A stretch of DNA of 24,529 nucleotides from Dehalococcoidia bacterium (GCA_009779655.1 WRDV01000005.1:1-24529); one strand, 5' to 3'; counted from the first letter of the stretch, positions 1-7,473 are shown. A program made the numbers and translations. The notes: a model not told the origin generated them from the sequence alone.

Positions 1-1
1 C

Positions 2-235
2 ACAAATGATCTCCTCGCTATTTGGGGCTCATCCAACACCAACGTCTTCGCTGTGGGTAAAAATGGTGTCATCGTGTATTATGACGGCGCTGAATGGAAG
101 ACTATGCCAAGCGGCACCACAAACGATCTCCTCGCTATTTGGGGCTCATCAAATAGCAACGTCTTCGCTGTGGGTAAAAATGGTGTCATCGTGTATTATG
201 ACGGCGCTGAATGGAAGACTATGTCCAGCGGTGCT
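2..235 (+). repeat. Tandem 117-bp coding repeat, two near-identical copies
   Basis: Copies lie at 2-118 and 119-235. Each encodes one 39-residue unit. A 66-bp core is identical in both copies at the DNA level, while differences cluster at the edges. The third unit (from 236) is much more diverged. This indicates recent duplication or gene conversion; more copies may lie to the left of the window. Confidence 0.9.
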
Positions 236-628
236 TACGCCGAATTCAAAGCGCTATGGGGAAATTCCGCAACTAGCGTGAATGCGGTTGACGCAAACGG
301 CAATGTTCGGCACTATGACGGTAACGCATGGAGCGATATGAAAAGCAACAACGATGTCGCGCTTAACGCTATATGGGGAGCATCCGCAAGCAACATCTAC
401 GCCGTTGGACTAAATGGCACGCTGCTTAATTTCAGCCCGGACCCTACACCAACGACGACGACTACTACCACTACGACACCGACTACCACGGCCACAACCA
501 CTACTGACCCGCCGCCTACTAAGCCGGGCGGCTTGGATGCTGGCGAGATAGCGCTTATCGTAGTCGGTGTGATTATCGTACTCACCATCATCGCAATAAT
601 TCTACGAGGGCGCAAACACCGCAGATAG
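2..628 (+). CDS. Cell-surface repeat protein with Thr/Pro stalk and C-terminal membrane anchor (5' end missing)
   Basis: The reading frame is open from the window edge, so the N-terminus and any signal peptide lie outside. Four units of about 39 residues follow the pattern AIWG-S-S-N-VFAVG-NG-YYDG-W-M-SG; the first two are nearly identical and the last two diverged. This pattern resembles extracellular beta-propeller (BNR/WD-like) repeats. After the repeats comes a Thr/Pro linker of about 30 residues, a hydrophobic helix of about 20 residues (starting AGEIALIVVG) and a basic tail (RGRKHRR). The layout is that of an extracellular domain on a stalk held in the membrane with a short cytoplasmic end. 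The Thr codons in the stalk are mixed (ACG, ACT, ACC, ACA), so the tract is kept at the protein level rather than made by simple slippage. The function is not known; adhesion or surface binding is only a guess. Confidence 0.8.
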   Translation, partial: TNDLLAIWGSSNTNVFAVGKNGVIVYYDGAEWKTMPSGTTNDLLAIWGSSNSNVFAVGKNGVIVYYDGAEWKTMSSGAYAEFKALWGNSATSVNAVDANGNVRHYDGNAWSDMKSNNDVALNAIWGASASNIYAVGLNGTLLNFSPDPTPTTTTTTTTTPTTTATTTTDPPPTKPGGLDAGEIALIVVGVIIVLTIIAIILRGRKHRR

Positions 629-634
629 TATTTC

Positions 635-664
635 TTGCAGCCCTAATACAACGAATAGTAAAAT
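635..664 (+). promoter_or_regulatory. Predicted sigma-70 promoter for the small ORF-ychF operon
   Basis: TTGCAG at 635-640, an 18-nt spacer, and TAAAAT at 659-664. It sits 25 nt upstream of the small gene's ATG and just after the surface-protein stop codon, so the two units are probably transcribed separately. Confidence 0.5.
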
Positions 665-688
665 GTGGCAAACATTAAGGAGAAGAGA

Positions 689-904
689 ATGCCCGAACCA
701 ATTATCAGCGAAATAAGGAAACTCACATCTATTGCGACTGACATGGACTTAGCCGGCAGCTTGCGTGCTAACGCTATAAAAAGCATGGGCAGCATAGGCA
801 CGCGCGATGCTCTGTTGGCATTGCTTGAACTCGCCGCCAATGAAAGTCTAACCATCAACGAAAGAAAACTTGCTATCAAACAAGCGGAAAGAAACATAAA
901 ATAA
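689..904 (+). CDS. Small all-helical protein of unknown function (HEAT-like)
   Basis: This gene encodes 71 residues. I chose the ATG at 689 over an in-frame GTG at 665 because an AAGGAGA ribosome site lies at 677-683, at good spacing; the GTG would fall at or just before the predicted transcription start. The protein is predicted wholly helical, with motifs such as LRANAIKSMGSIG and DALLALLELA that look like one or two HEAT-type helix pairs. It has no signal peptide or catalytic motif. The stop codon is 1 nt from the ychF start, so the two genes should be cotranscribed and translationally coupled. This suggests a role linked to the GTPase or ribosome, but that is inference from position only. 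Confidence 0.7.
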   Translation: MPEPIISEIRKLTSIATDMDLAGSLRANAIKSMGSIGTRDALLALLELAANESLTINERKLAIKQAERNIK

Positions 905-905
905 C

Positions 906-2009
906 ATGGGGCTTGGTATCGGTATCATAGGCCTATCAGGTAGCGGGCGCACCACAATCTTCAATGCCCTCACAGGCAATAACGCAGAAATAGGCGGCTT
1001 CGGAGCGGCTTCGATTGCGCACGTAGGCATGGCCAAGGTGCCGGACGCACGCTTGGATGCTTTCACTAAGTTGTTTAATCCGAAGAAAACCACGCCGGCT
1101 GAGATTCAGTATCTTGATATCGGCGCCTCAGTGAAAACGCTGGCCAAAGGAGGGGGCCCTGCCGGACAGCTTTTGACGCAGCTAGCCGGAGTAGATGCGC
1201 TGATAAACGTAGTACGCGCTTTCGAAGACTCATCCATACCTCATCCATCCGGCAGTATTGATGTAACCCGCGATATTTCGGATATGAACTTAGAGGTCGT
1301 TTTTTCCGATTTGGCAGTAATTGAAAAACGCTTCAATCGCATCGCTTCTTATATCCGCGGCGCCAAACCGGAAGAGAAACCAAGATTACTGACTGAGCAG
1401 GAACTGCTGCACAGACTGCGCGACGCTTTAGAAGAAGACATTCCTATCCGTGAACAGAAATTAACCGACGAAGAAGAAAAAATTATCGTCGGATACCAGT
1501 TTCTCTCTGCCAAACCCCTCATCACTTTAGTTAATATCAGCGAGGCCTATCTGCCCAAAGCTAAGCAGTTGGAGGCCAGCCTCAATCAAGAGTTCGCACA
1601 GCCCAACCACCGCGTCGTTGTAATGTGCGGCAAACTAGAAATGGATATCTCCGGACTGGATACAAACTCCGTACGTGATTTTCTCAATGAGTACGGGCTG
1701 GAGCAGACAGGGCAAGAGCGCGCTATCCAGACTTCATACGAACTCTTAGGGCTGATTTCTTTTCTGACTGTTGGCCCGGACGACGTACACGCATGGCCCA
1801 TAACAAACGGCTCAAATGCCCAGAAAGCTGCGGGTAAGATTCATTCGGATATTGAGCGGGGGTTCATTCGTGCCGAGGTTATCGGATACAAGGAACTGCT
1901 TGAGTGTCAAACTATTGCCGAAGCAAAAAGACAGGGCCTTTTGCGGCTGGAAGGCAAGACATACATCGTACAGGACGGAGACGTTATCAATTTTCTATTC
2001 AACGTGTAA
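906..2009 (+). CDS. ychF: YchF/EngD-family P-loop NTPase with TGS domain
   Basis: The product has 367 residues, close to the family norm. YchF (Ola1 in eukaryotes) is a ribosome-associated ATPase/GTPase of the Obg superfamily implicated in stress responses. An N-terminal G domain is followed by a helical insert and a C-terminal TGS domain from about residue 283. The TGS part is highly typical (SFLTVGPDDVHAW, HSDIERGFIRAEVI, ending VQDGDVINFLFNV). The G1 loop at residues 9-16 reads GLSGSGRT: the invariant P-loop lysine is replaced by Arg15. The G4-like segment is NISE, in the family's loose NVDE/NVNE style. The ATG lies 1 nt after the upstream small gene's stop, with no strong ribosome site of its own, fitting translational coupling. 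Family assignment is secure. Whether the protein still hydrolyses nucleotide normally is uncertain. Confidence 0.92.
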   Translation: MGLGIGIIGLSGSGRTTIFNALTGNNAEIGGFGAASIAHVGMAKVPDARLDAFTKLFNPKKTTPAEIQYLDIGASVKTLAKGGGPAGQLLTQLAGVDALINVVRAFEDSSIPHPSGSIDVTRDISDMNLEVVFSDLAVIEKRFNRIASYIRGAKPEEKPRLLTEQELLHRLRDALEEDIPIREQKLTDEEEKIIVGYQFLSAKPLITLVNISEAYLPKAKQLEASLNQEFAQPNHRVVVMCGKLEMDISGLDTNSVRDFLNEYGLEQTGQERAIQTSYELLGLISFLTVGPDDVHAWPITNGSNAQKAAGKIHSDIERGFIRAEVIGYKELLECQTIAEAKRQGLLRLEGKTYIVQDGDVINFLFNV

Positions 2010-2118
2010 CAATACTTAACCTTGACGTACCCGGTTCGTTATTTGCGCTCTGACTTAATCGGCTCCTACCATAGCCAAAATCATCCCAAGCACCAAAGGT
2101 CGTCCGGCAGAAGCATTG

Positions 2119-3519
2119 TTAAGCGCGCAGATAACTGTCAATGTCCTCAGCGGCACGGCGTGCCGCTCCCATAGCCGAGATAACTGTAGCTGCTCCCGTA
2201 ACCGCATCTCCTCCGGCCCACACACCTGCTTTGTTCGTCCGTCCGGTTGATTCGTCTGCAACCAAGGTTCCGCGGCTAGTAATCTCCAACCCGGATGTCG
2301 TTTGCGCAATTAAAGGATTGGGGGACGTGCCTAATGCGACAACTGCCACATCAACATCTAATCGAAAATCACTGTCAGGTTTAGGAACCGGCCGCCTGCG
2401 CCCGCTCGCATCAGGATCGCCCAATTCCATCTCAAAACAGTTCATTGCTACAACCCACCCGCGCTCATCGCCAACGAACCCTTTAACGCCGGACAACATA
2501 ACAAATCGAACGCCCTCTTCTCGCGCGTTCTCAATCTCTTCCCTTCGCGCCGGCATCTCGGCATCCGAGCGCCTGTATACAATACTCACCTGTTGCGCTC
2601 CAAGCCTAAGAGCGCAACGCGCCGCATCCATAGCAACATTGCCTCCTCCGATAACTGCCACCTGCTGTCCGCGCCGTATCGGCGTATCGTACTCAGGGAA
2701 ACGATATGCTTTCATCAAATTGACACGCGTGAGATATTCATTGGCTGAATACACCCCGCTCAGGTTTTCTCCTGGCACGCCAAGCATCATGGGAAGTCCG
2801 GCACCTGTCCCTAAAAATACTGCGTCATACCCATTCTGCAAAAGCTCGTCCACTGTATCTATCTTCCCAACAACAGAGTTGAACTCCATCTTTACTCCCA
2901 GCGAACACACGTACTCCACTTCTTCCTGAACAATGTTCTTGGGTAAGCGGAATTCAGGTATGCCATACATCAACACGCCCCCGGCCACATGCAATGCTTC
3001 CAGTAAAGTTACTTGGTGCCCGAGCCGGGCCAAAGCAGCGGCGCATGTCAACCCTGCCGGGCCTGACCCGACCACTGCTACGCGCTTATCTGTCGACGGT
3101 TTTCTTTCTCCGGCCGGCTGCGAATGACTCCGTGCCCAGTCTGCCACATAGCGCTCAAGCCGACCGATAGCGACCGGAGCACCTTTTTTATCTAATACAC
3201 AGTGCGATTCGCACTGTGTTTCCTGCGGGCATACCCTTCCGCAAATTCCCGGCAATGCATTTTTCTCTTTGATAGCAGCCAGAGCCCCTGACAAATCATC
3301 TGCGCACAACGCAGAAATAAAGGAGGTGATATCTATTCCCACAGGGCATCCGCGCACACAATTCTTCTTCACGCAAGACAAACAACGCGAAGCCTCCTCT
3401 TTCATCTGTTCGAACGTATAACCCAAGGCCACCTCATCAAAGTTCTGTGCTCTCTCGCCTGCGAGCTGACGAGGCATTTCAACACGGTTCAGATTTAGCG
3501 GATTAGCCATGCGCCGCAT
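2119..3519 (-). CDS. nfnB: NfnB-like large subunit (NADPH-binding flavoprotein with N-terminal Fe-S clusters; GltD/SudA family)
   Basis: The product has 466 residues. In characterised NfnAB complexes the large subunit binds FAD, two [4Fe-4S] clusters and NADP(H), and couples ferredoxin, NADH and NADP+ by flavin-based electron bifurcation. Here Cys46, 49, 54 and 58 (CLSC-4x-C-3x-CP) and Cys93, 97, 103 and 107 form the N-terminal Fe-S region. An FAD dinucleotide fold has GSGPAG at 151-156, and an NADPH fold has GGGNVA at 291-296 followed by YRRS, the usual 2'-phosphate binding pattern. The C-terminal GGDA motif is present. An in-frame ATG at 3510 is an alternative start that would give an 8-nt overlap with the upstream gene; neither start has a clear ribosome site. 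Glutamate synthase small subunit is a common alternative annotation, but the NfnA-type partner next door argues for Nfn. Confidence 0.88.
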   Translation of the reverse strand: MRRMANPLNLNRVEMPRQLAGERAQNFDEVALGYTFEQMKEEASRCLSCVKKNCVRGCPVGIDITSFISALCADDLSGALAAIKEKNALPGICGRVCPQETQCESHCVLDKKGAPVAIGRLERYVADWARSHSQPAGERKPSTDKRVAVVGSGPAGLTCAAALARLGHQVTLLEALHVAGGVLMYGIPEFRLPKNIVQEEVEYVCSLGVKMEFNSVVGKIDTVDELLQNGYDAVFLGTGAGLPMMLGVPGENLSGVYSANEYLTRVNLMKAYRFPEYDTPIRRGQQVAVIGGGNVAMDAARCALRLGAQQVSIVYRRSDAEMPARREEIENAREEGVRFVMLSGVKGFVGDERGWVVAMNCFEMELGDPDASGRRRPVPKPDSDFRLDVDVAVVALGTSPNPLIAQTTSGLEITSRGTLVADESTGRTNKAGVWAGGDAVTGAATVISAMGAARRAAEDIDSYLRA

Positions 3520-4366
3520 CCCATTCGCGACGGCCGGTGCGCTGACACTGCCACCGCTTTAACACATTTTTCTCTTCTTCCAGATAGGTTTTCTGGCGCG
3601 ACATCAGTTCATCCCAATCTACAGCATGACCATCAAAATCCGGTCCGTCCACACAGGCAAAGCGCGTAATACCATCCACGGATACACGGCAACAGCCGCA
3701 CATACCGGTGCCGTCCACCATAATCGGATTGAGTGAAACAATAGTCTTCACTCCAAAAGGCTTTGTGGTAAGGCAGCAATACTTCATCATAATAGTAGGC
3801 CCAATGGCAATAACATGATCAATGCGCGCATCCTCCGCCGCTAGCAAATCACGCAATGGTTCTGTCACTAACCCCCTGCGCCCATATGAGCCGTCGTCAG
3901 TTGTGACAATCAGTTCATCGCTATGCGCCCCAACCTCGCGTTCCCAAAATAACAATTCTTTGGAGCGCACTCCTATGATACTGATCACACGATTGCCGGC
4001 CTGTTTCAACGCACGCACAACAGGCATGATGGTGGCAACAGCAAAACCGCCCGCAGCGCACACCACTGTGCCAAATTTCTCAACATGCGTGGGCAAACCA
4101 AGCGGCCCGACAAAATCGGTTATATAGTCTCCGACTTGCAGTAATGCCAGTTTTGATGTGGTTAAACCTATCTCCATAAATACCACTTTGACACTGCCGC
4201 GAGACTTATCCCAATCAGCAAGCGTTAACGGTATGCGCTCTCCGCCTTCTCCATGGCGCAAGATAATAAACTGTCCCGCCTGTGCCCGCGCGGCAACCTT
4301 AGGCGCCTCAATCTCAAACAAATGCGTGCTAGTCGTTAGATATTCTCGTTTTAGTATCTTATACAA
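3503..4366 (-). CDS. nfnA: NfnA-like small subunit (FAD/NAD-binding, [2Fe-2S]; dihydroorotate dehydrogenase electron-transfer family)
   Basis: The product has 287 residues. It has a ferredoxin-reductase-like FAD domain (RIPLTLADWD, residues 44-53), an NAD-binding domain (AAGGFAVATIMPVV, from 104) and a C-terminal [2Fe-2S] site with Cys223, 225 or 226, and Cys238 (DGTGMCGCCRV and FACVDGP). These are the hallmarks of the Nfn/Sud small subunit. The start is TTG at 4366, chosen because MYKILKREYL aligns with the usual beginning of the family; the upstream ribosome site is weak. It overlaps nfnB by 17 nt (or 8 nt if the later nfnB start is used), so the two subunits are translationally coupled. 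The pair stands alone as an operon. Its expected job is moving electrons between ferredoxin, NADH and NADPH. Confidence 0.87.
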   Translation of the reverse strand: MYKILKREYLTTSTHLFEIEAPKVAARAQAGQFIILRHGEGGERIPLTLADWDKSRGSVKVVFMEIGLTTSKLALLQVGDYITDFVGPLGLPTHVEKFGTVVCAAGGFAVATIMPVVRALKQAGNRVISIIGVRSKELLFWEREVGAHSDELIVTTDDGSYGRRGLVTEPLRDLLAAEDARIDHVIAIGPTIMMKYCCLTTKPFGVKTIVSLNPIMVDGTGMCGCCRVSVDGITRFACVDGPDFDGHAVDWDELMSRQKTYLEEEKNVLKRWQCQRTGRREWDAAHG

Positions 4367-4532
4367 AGGACTCTGCTCTTATAATTAATTTTAAAAAAGA
4401 ACTGGCTATGCAATCGGTCCAATAATATACTTTAACACTAGCCATGACGACATTTCAAATCTGCGACCATTGTTGCTCCTGCGCTAAAAAGGTCATTGTG
4501 CCACAACTCATACCTATGAGGGCGCCTCCCTC

Positions 4533-4561
4533 TTGCCTAGCAGCCAATAAGGGTATAAGAT
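4533..4561 (+). promoter_or_regulatory. Predicted promoter for remA-gmk
   Basis: TTGCCT at 4533-4538, a 17-nt spacer, and TAAGAT at 4556-4561. A small GAGGG/CCCTC inverted repeat (4518-4522 with 4528-4532) touches the upstream edge of the -35 box and could be an operator. The start codon is about 25 nt from the predicted transcription start. Confidence 0.5.
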
Positions 4562-4592
4562 ATTGGGCACAATCTGTTTTGAGGTGAACAAT

Positions 4593-4886
4593 ATGTCCGG
4601 AGAAATGGTGCATGTAGGATTCGGTAATATTCTGGCAATGAATAGAGTGATTGCCATTGCCTCACCCAACTCAGCTCCTACTAAGCGCACCATTCAAGAA
4701 GCTCGAAACAAGAGTATGTTGGTTGATATGACCAACGGGCGTCGTACTAAAGCCGTTATTTTCATAGACAGCGGACACATTGTTCTAGCAGCGCTTGCCC
4801 CGGAAACTATTACCGGCAGGTTGCAGGTTAGCCGCGGCAGCGCCGTCCTACATCCTGAGTTAGGCGATGAATCAATTAAACTATAG
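4593..4886 (+). CDS. remA: RemA/DUF370-family DNA-binding regulator
   Basis: The product has 97 residues. In Bacillus, RemA is a DNA-binding activator of biofilm matrix genes; in other phyla its role is less clear. The protein carries the family core nearly intact: VHVGFGNILAMNRVIAIASP, then SAPTKRTIQEARN, then DMTNGRRTKAVIF and DSGHIVLAALAPETI. I placed the start at the ATG at 4593, preceded by GAGGTG at 4581-4586 with 6-nt spacing. A TTG at 4563 in the same frame would add ten residues but lies almost on the promoter -10. The gene overlaps gmk by 20 nt. The remA-gmk pair is widespread in bacteria, often flanked by yicC and rpoZ, neither of which is seen here. The C-terminal tail beyond GRLQVSRG is poorly conserved in the family. 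Confidence 0.9.
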   Translation: MSGEMVHVGFGNILAMNRVIAIASPNSAPTKRTIQEARNKSMLVDMTNGRRTKAVIFIDSGHIVLAALAPETITGRLQVSRGSAVLHPELGDESIKL

Positions 4887-5499
4887 CCCTGATAATATCC
4901 TCTCCGCGCCTGTCAATTTGGTGCTGGTACTCTCCGGCCCTTCCGGCGTTGGCAAGGACGCTACCCTCAGCGCTTTAAAAACGCGCTCTACATCGCCTGT
5001 CCATATCATAACCAATACTACCCGCTCGCAACGACTAGGCGAAACTGACGGAGAGCATTATCATTTCATATCACAGCCAGAATTCACTCGTATGATCAGC
5101 AACAATGAACTATTGGAACACGCTGAAGTATATGGGAACTATTACGGCGTACCAAAAGCTGCGGTGCATCAAGCCTTGGCGCATGGCAAAGATGTCATCA
5201 TTAAAGTTGATGTACAAGGAGCAATAACCATCAAGAAAAATCTTCCTGATGCAGTGCTGATATTTCTCATGCCGCCTTCGCTTGATGAACTGTCAAGGAG
5301 ACTACGAAAGCGCGGCACAGAAAGCAGTAGCGATTTAGAATTGCGGCTTAACACTGCTCGTTCAGAAATAGAGCAGTTATCCTCTTTCGATTATGTCGTT
5401 GTCAGTCATTCCAACCGCATAGAAAGCACAACGGATGACATCTCGGCTATCATCGCTGCCGAGAAACTACGCATACCGTCGCGCAGTTATAACCTATAA
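4867..5499 (+). CDS. gmk: Guanylate kinase
   Basis: The product has 210 residues, normal length. It phosphorylates GMP to GDP with ATP in guanine nucleotide synthesis. The P-loop is SGPSGVGKDA (residues 23-32). The GMP-binding region TNTTRSQRLGETDGEHYHF matches the TTR-R-GE-DG-Y-F pattern, followed by the lid segment SRRLRKRGTESS. The ATG at 4867 lies inside the end of remA, so the two are coupled. The family core starts around residue 17 (NLVLVLSGPSG), leaving a short N-terminal extension, so a slightly later start cannot be fully excluded. No terminator is visible directly after the stop; the next hairpin is at 5652. Confidence 0.93.
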   Translation: MNQLNYSPDNILSAPVNLVLVLSGPSGVGKDATLSALKTRSTSPVHIITNTTRSQRLGETDGEHYHFISQPEFTRMISNNELLEHAEVYGNYYGVPKAAVHQALAHGKDVIIKVDVQGAITIKKNLPDAVLIFLMPPSLDELSRRLRKRGTESSSDLELRLNTARSEIEQLSSFDYVVVSHSNRIESTTDDISAIIAAEKLRIPSRSYNL

Positions 5500-5558
5500 A
5501 CACATAATGCGGATCAAATAAATTTTTGCATCTTTCCGGCGCCACGCTTGTTTACCTA

Positions 5559-5587
5559 TAGACTTTCGCCTCAGGCCGTAGTAAAAT
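5559..5587 (+). promoter_or_regulatory. Predicted promoter for the leader ORF/SWIM gene unit
   Basis: TAGACT at 5559-5564, a 17-nt spacer, and TAAAAT at 5582-5587. Transcription would start near 5594, giving a leader of about 105 nt before the SWIM gene. Confidence 0.45.
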
Positions 5588-5617
5588 AGCCTATCATTCC
5601 AAGGAGCATTTGCCGCT

Positions 5618-5650
5618 ATGAGGATATATATATTCGCTGGAGTAAATTAA
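5618..5650 (+). CDS. Possible 10-residue leader peptide (MRIYIFAGVN)
   Basis: ATG at 5618, ten sense codons and TAA at 5648-5650, with an AAGGAG element at 5601-5606. The spacing to the ATG (11 nt) is slightly long. The stop codon is 1 nt before the terminator-like hairpin, the geometry expected of an attenuation leader. An ORF this short can occur by chance; the position and ribosome site are the only support. Confidence 0.3.
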   Translation: MRIYIFAGVN

Positions 5651-5651
5651 G

Positions 5652-5683
5652 AGCACTGTACTCGTGTGAGTCGGTGCTTTTTT
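5652..5683 (+). terminator. Intrinsic-terminator-like hairpin between leader ORF and SWIM gene
   Basis: Outer stem AGCACTG/CGGTGCT (5652-5658 with 5672-5678; one G-T pair), inner stem ACTC/GAGT (5660-5663 with 5668-5671), loop GTGT, then six T residues at 5678-5683. It lies between a predicted promoter and the SWIM ribosome site, so it either attenuates the SWIM gene or ends a short RNA (or the gmk transcript). Confidence 0.7.
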
Positions 5684-5699
5684 ATTAAGGAGGAACGCT

Positions 5700-5969
5700 A
5701 TGCAGTCCAGTCTGATCGGTAAAATTGAAAAAGCTCATCGCTATGCTCAAGAACCGGAACGCATCACTATAAACGAATTCTCTTCTGTCTTTCGCGGCGC
5801 TAATGACGACCACTCTGTCAGATACTCCAAACAGCAGTGGTCTTGCACCTGTAGTTTTTTCCGTGACAGAGGGCTTTGCGCCCATACCATGGCCATGGAA
5901 AAAGTATTGGACAATATGCTGCCGGCCGAGGCTCGCACCAATTTTGATACAGCCGAAGAAACGCCTTAA
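5700..5969 (+). CDS. Small SWIM zinc-finger protein
   Basis: The product has 89 residues. SWIM domains are small zinc-binding modules (CxC-xn-CxH) that mediate DNA or protein binding. Here the ligands are Cys49, Cys51, Cys60 and His62 (CTCSFFRDRGLCAH), preceded by a short strand region with FSSVFRGANDDHSV. It has no other recognisable domain. The start is well supported by AAGGAGG at 5687-5693, 6 nt before the ATG. The gene lies right after a terminator-like hairpin (5652-5683) and may be controlled by it. Its stop codon overlaps the stop of convergent folC by four bases (TTAA). Its target and partner are unknown; regulation of DNA-related processes is inference from the fold. Confidence 0.85.
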   Translation: MQSSLIGKIEKAHRYAQEPERITINEFSSVFRGANDDHSVRYSKQQWSCTCSFFRDRGLCAHTMAMEKVLDNMLPAEARTNFDTAEETP

Positions 5970-7303
5970 CTGCCCGGTTTCTTTGCCCACTGCAAGGCTT
6001 CTCCGGCAATAAATAACGAGCCGGTAGCACAGATGAAAGCATCTTTGCCGCCAAGCATTACCGCCTCGTCCAAGGCTGCTGGTACATTAGGCGCTGTTAC
6101 TAAAGCCACAGGCGTATTTGCAAGAGTCTCCGCCAGTACGTCTGCTGGAAGGGCGCGGGGATGCCGAGACTGCGTGGTTATAACCGCATCAAAAAGCTCG
6201 GCCAGCTCCCGCGCTACTGCGGAGTAATCTTTATCCGAAGACATCCCTATAACTAAAATTCGCTTACCGCACGATTTGTCTTTCAAAAAATCAACGGTGG
6301 CAACTTTTAGTTCACGCGCCGCCTGCAAATTATGCGCTCCGTCTGTAACAACCAGCGGATGCCTGCGAATCAGCTCAAAACGTCCCGGCCAGCGCACTCG
6401 GCGCAGACCGTCTGCAATACTCTGCGCCGTAATATTAAAGCCTCGCTCGGACAGTATTTCCAACACACCAATAGCCACGACCGCATTTTCCCGTTGAAAG
6501 CGACCATAAAGCGGCAATTTCGCCTGATAGGTACCGCGCCGTCCTCTTATCTCAAGCTGTTGTATACCGCGGCGCTCATGATAACTACTGCAGCTTATAT
6601 CCACTCCCGCCCGTATTAGCACTGCATCATTAAGCCGACAAACCTCCTCGATAACCGCAGCCGCTTCCGACTCCTGTCGCGCGCTGACGAGCGGCACGCC
6701 ACGCTTTACAATACCTGCTTTCTCGGCGGCAATTTTAATCAGCGTATCGCCAAGCACATCGGTATGATCGAGCCCAAGCGTGGTAATAGCGCACACCTCC
6801 GGCCGAACCACATTAGTTGCATCAAGCCGCCCGCCTAAGCCAACTTCCACAACTTGAAAATCCACTTTCTGACGAGCAAAATACAAGAAACCCAGTACTG
6901 TAAGCATCTCAAAAGTAGTCAATAATCCGGTATGGGCCGCGTTCGCACAAATTAATGAGACTTCAGGCTTAAGACGCTCCACACAGCTAACAAGCGAAGC
7001 GCGCGAAATAAGCCGTCCACTCACACGGATGCGCTCTCTAACATCTATTAAATGCGGCGAGGTATACAGACCCGTACGATAGCCGGAGGCGGCAAGAACC
7101 GAAGCAATCATAGCAGCCGTACTGCCTTTTCCCTTGGTGCCGGCAATGTGAACGCATGGGGCTGCAAGATGAGGGTTACCCAGCCGCTCCAGCATATCAT
7201 GTACGCGCTGCAAATCGCAGTTTAGCGACAAGCGCGGCTGACGCGAGGCTTCGTAGTCCACAAAACTATAAAGAAAATCCAAAGCAGCCTGATATTTATC
7301 CAT
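5966..7303 (-). CDS. folC: Bifunctional folylpolyglutamate synthase/dihydrofolate synthase
   Basis: The product has 445 residues, full length. It ligates glutamate to dihydropteroate and/or folates using ATP, in the cytoplasm. The Mur-ligase-type P-loop is GTKGKGS (residues 55-61) in the context CVHIAGTKGKGSTAAM, followed by YTSPHL at 80-85, VRERIRV, the Mg-binding region ITTLGLDHTDVLG, and TDGAHN at the start of the C-terminal domain. The start ATG matches the family's usual opening, but no Shine-Dalgarno sequence is visible before it. A TATAAT promoter element is present upstream. It converges on the SWIM gene with overlapping stop codons, and is divergent from gyrB. Whether it has one or both activities cannot be told from sequence alone. 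Confidence 0.92.
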   Translation of the reverse strand: MDKYQAALDFLYSFVDYEASRQPRLSLNCDLQRVHDMLERLGNPHLAAPCVHIAGTKGKGSTAAMIASVLAASGYRTGLYTSPHLIDVRERIRVSGRLISRASLVSCVERLKPEVSLICANAAHTGLLTTFEMLTVLGFLYFARQKVDFQVVEVGLGGRLDATNVVRPEVCAITTLGLDHTDVLGDTLIKIAAEKAGIVKRGVPLVSARQESEAAAVIEEVCRLNDAVLIRAGVDISCSSYHERRGIQQLEIRGRRGTYQAKLPLYGRFQRENAVVAIGVLEILSERGFNITAQSIADGLRRVRWPGRFELIRRHPLVVTDGAHNLQAARELKVATVDFLKDKSCGKRILVIGMSSDKDYSAVARELAELFDAVITTQSRHPRALPADVLAETLANTPVALVTAPNVPAALDEAVMLGGKDAFICATGSLFIAGEALQWAKKPGS

Positions 7304-7365
7304 AAATCAACAGGGGGCAAATCACTGTTACGCAAGCTGCCCTACTTAACTCACATTCAATTACT

Positions 7366-7395
7366 ATTATAAGTCATTCTCATCTGACAGTTGAA
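7366..7395 (-). promoter_or_regulatory. Predicted folC promoter
   Basis: On the minus strand: TTCAAC (7395-7390), an 18-nt spacer, and a consensus TATAAT (7371-7366). It gives an untranslated leader of about 55 nt. The -35 match is poor. Confidence 0.45.
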
Positions 7396-7473
7396 GCATT
7401 GAATATACGCTCAACTCCACTCTTTCTCTATTTTGGCACTATTCCGGCGTGTTTTTAAGCCGTGCTCGCCATA

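Noticed and set aside
397..615. Minus-strand Val-rich frame
   Set aside because: It is the reverse complement of the Thr/Pro stalk and membrane helix of the surface protein.
2141..2929. Long plus-strand frame opposite nfnB
   Set aside because: It is the antisense shadow of a clear NfnB-like gene and has a low-complexity Ser/Pro/Thr composition.
4444..4587. 47-codon Cys-rich ORF (CDHCCSC) ending in the remA ribosome site
   Set aside because: No ribosome site of its own, it runs through the remA promoter, and the rest of the sequence has no zinc-finger pattern; likely chance.
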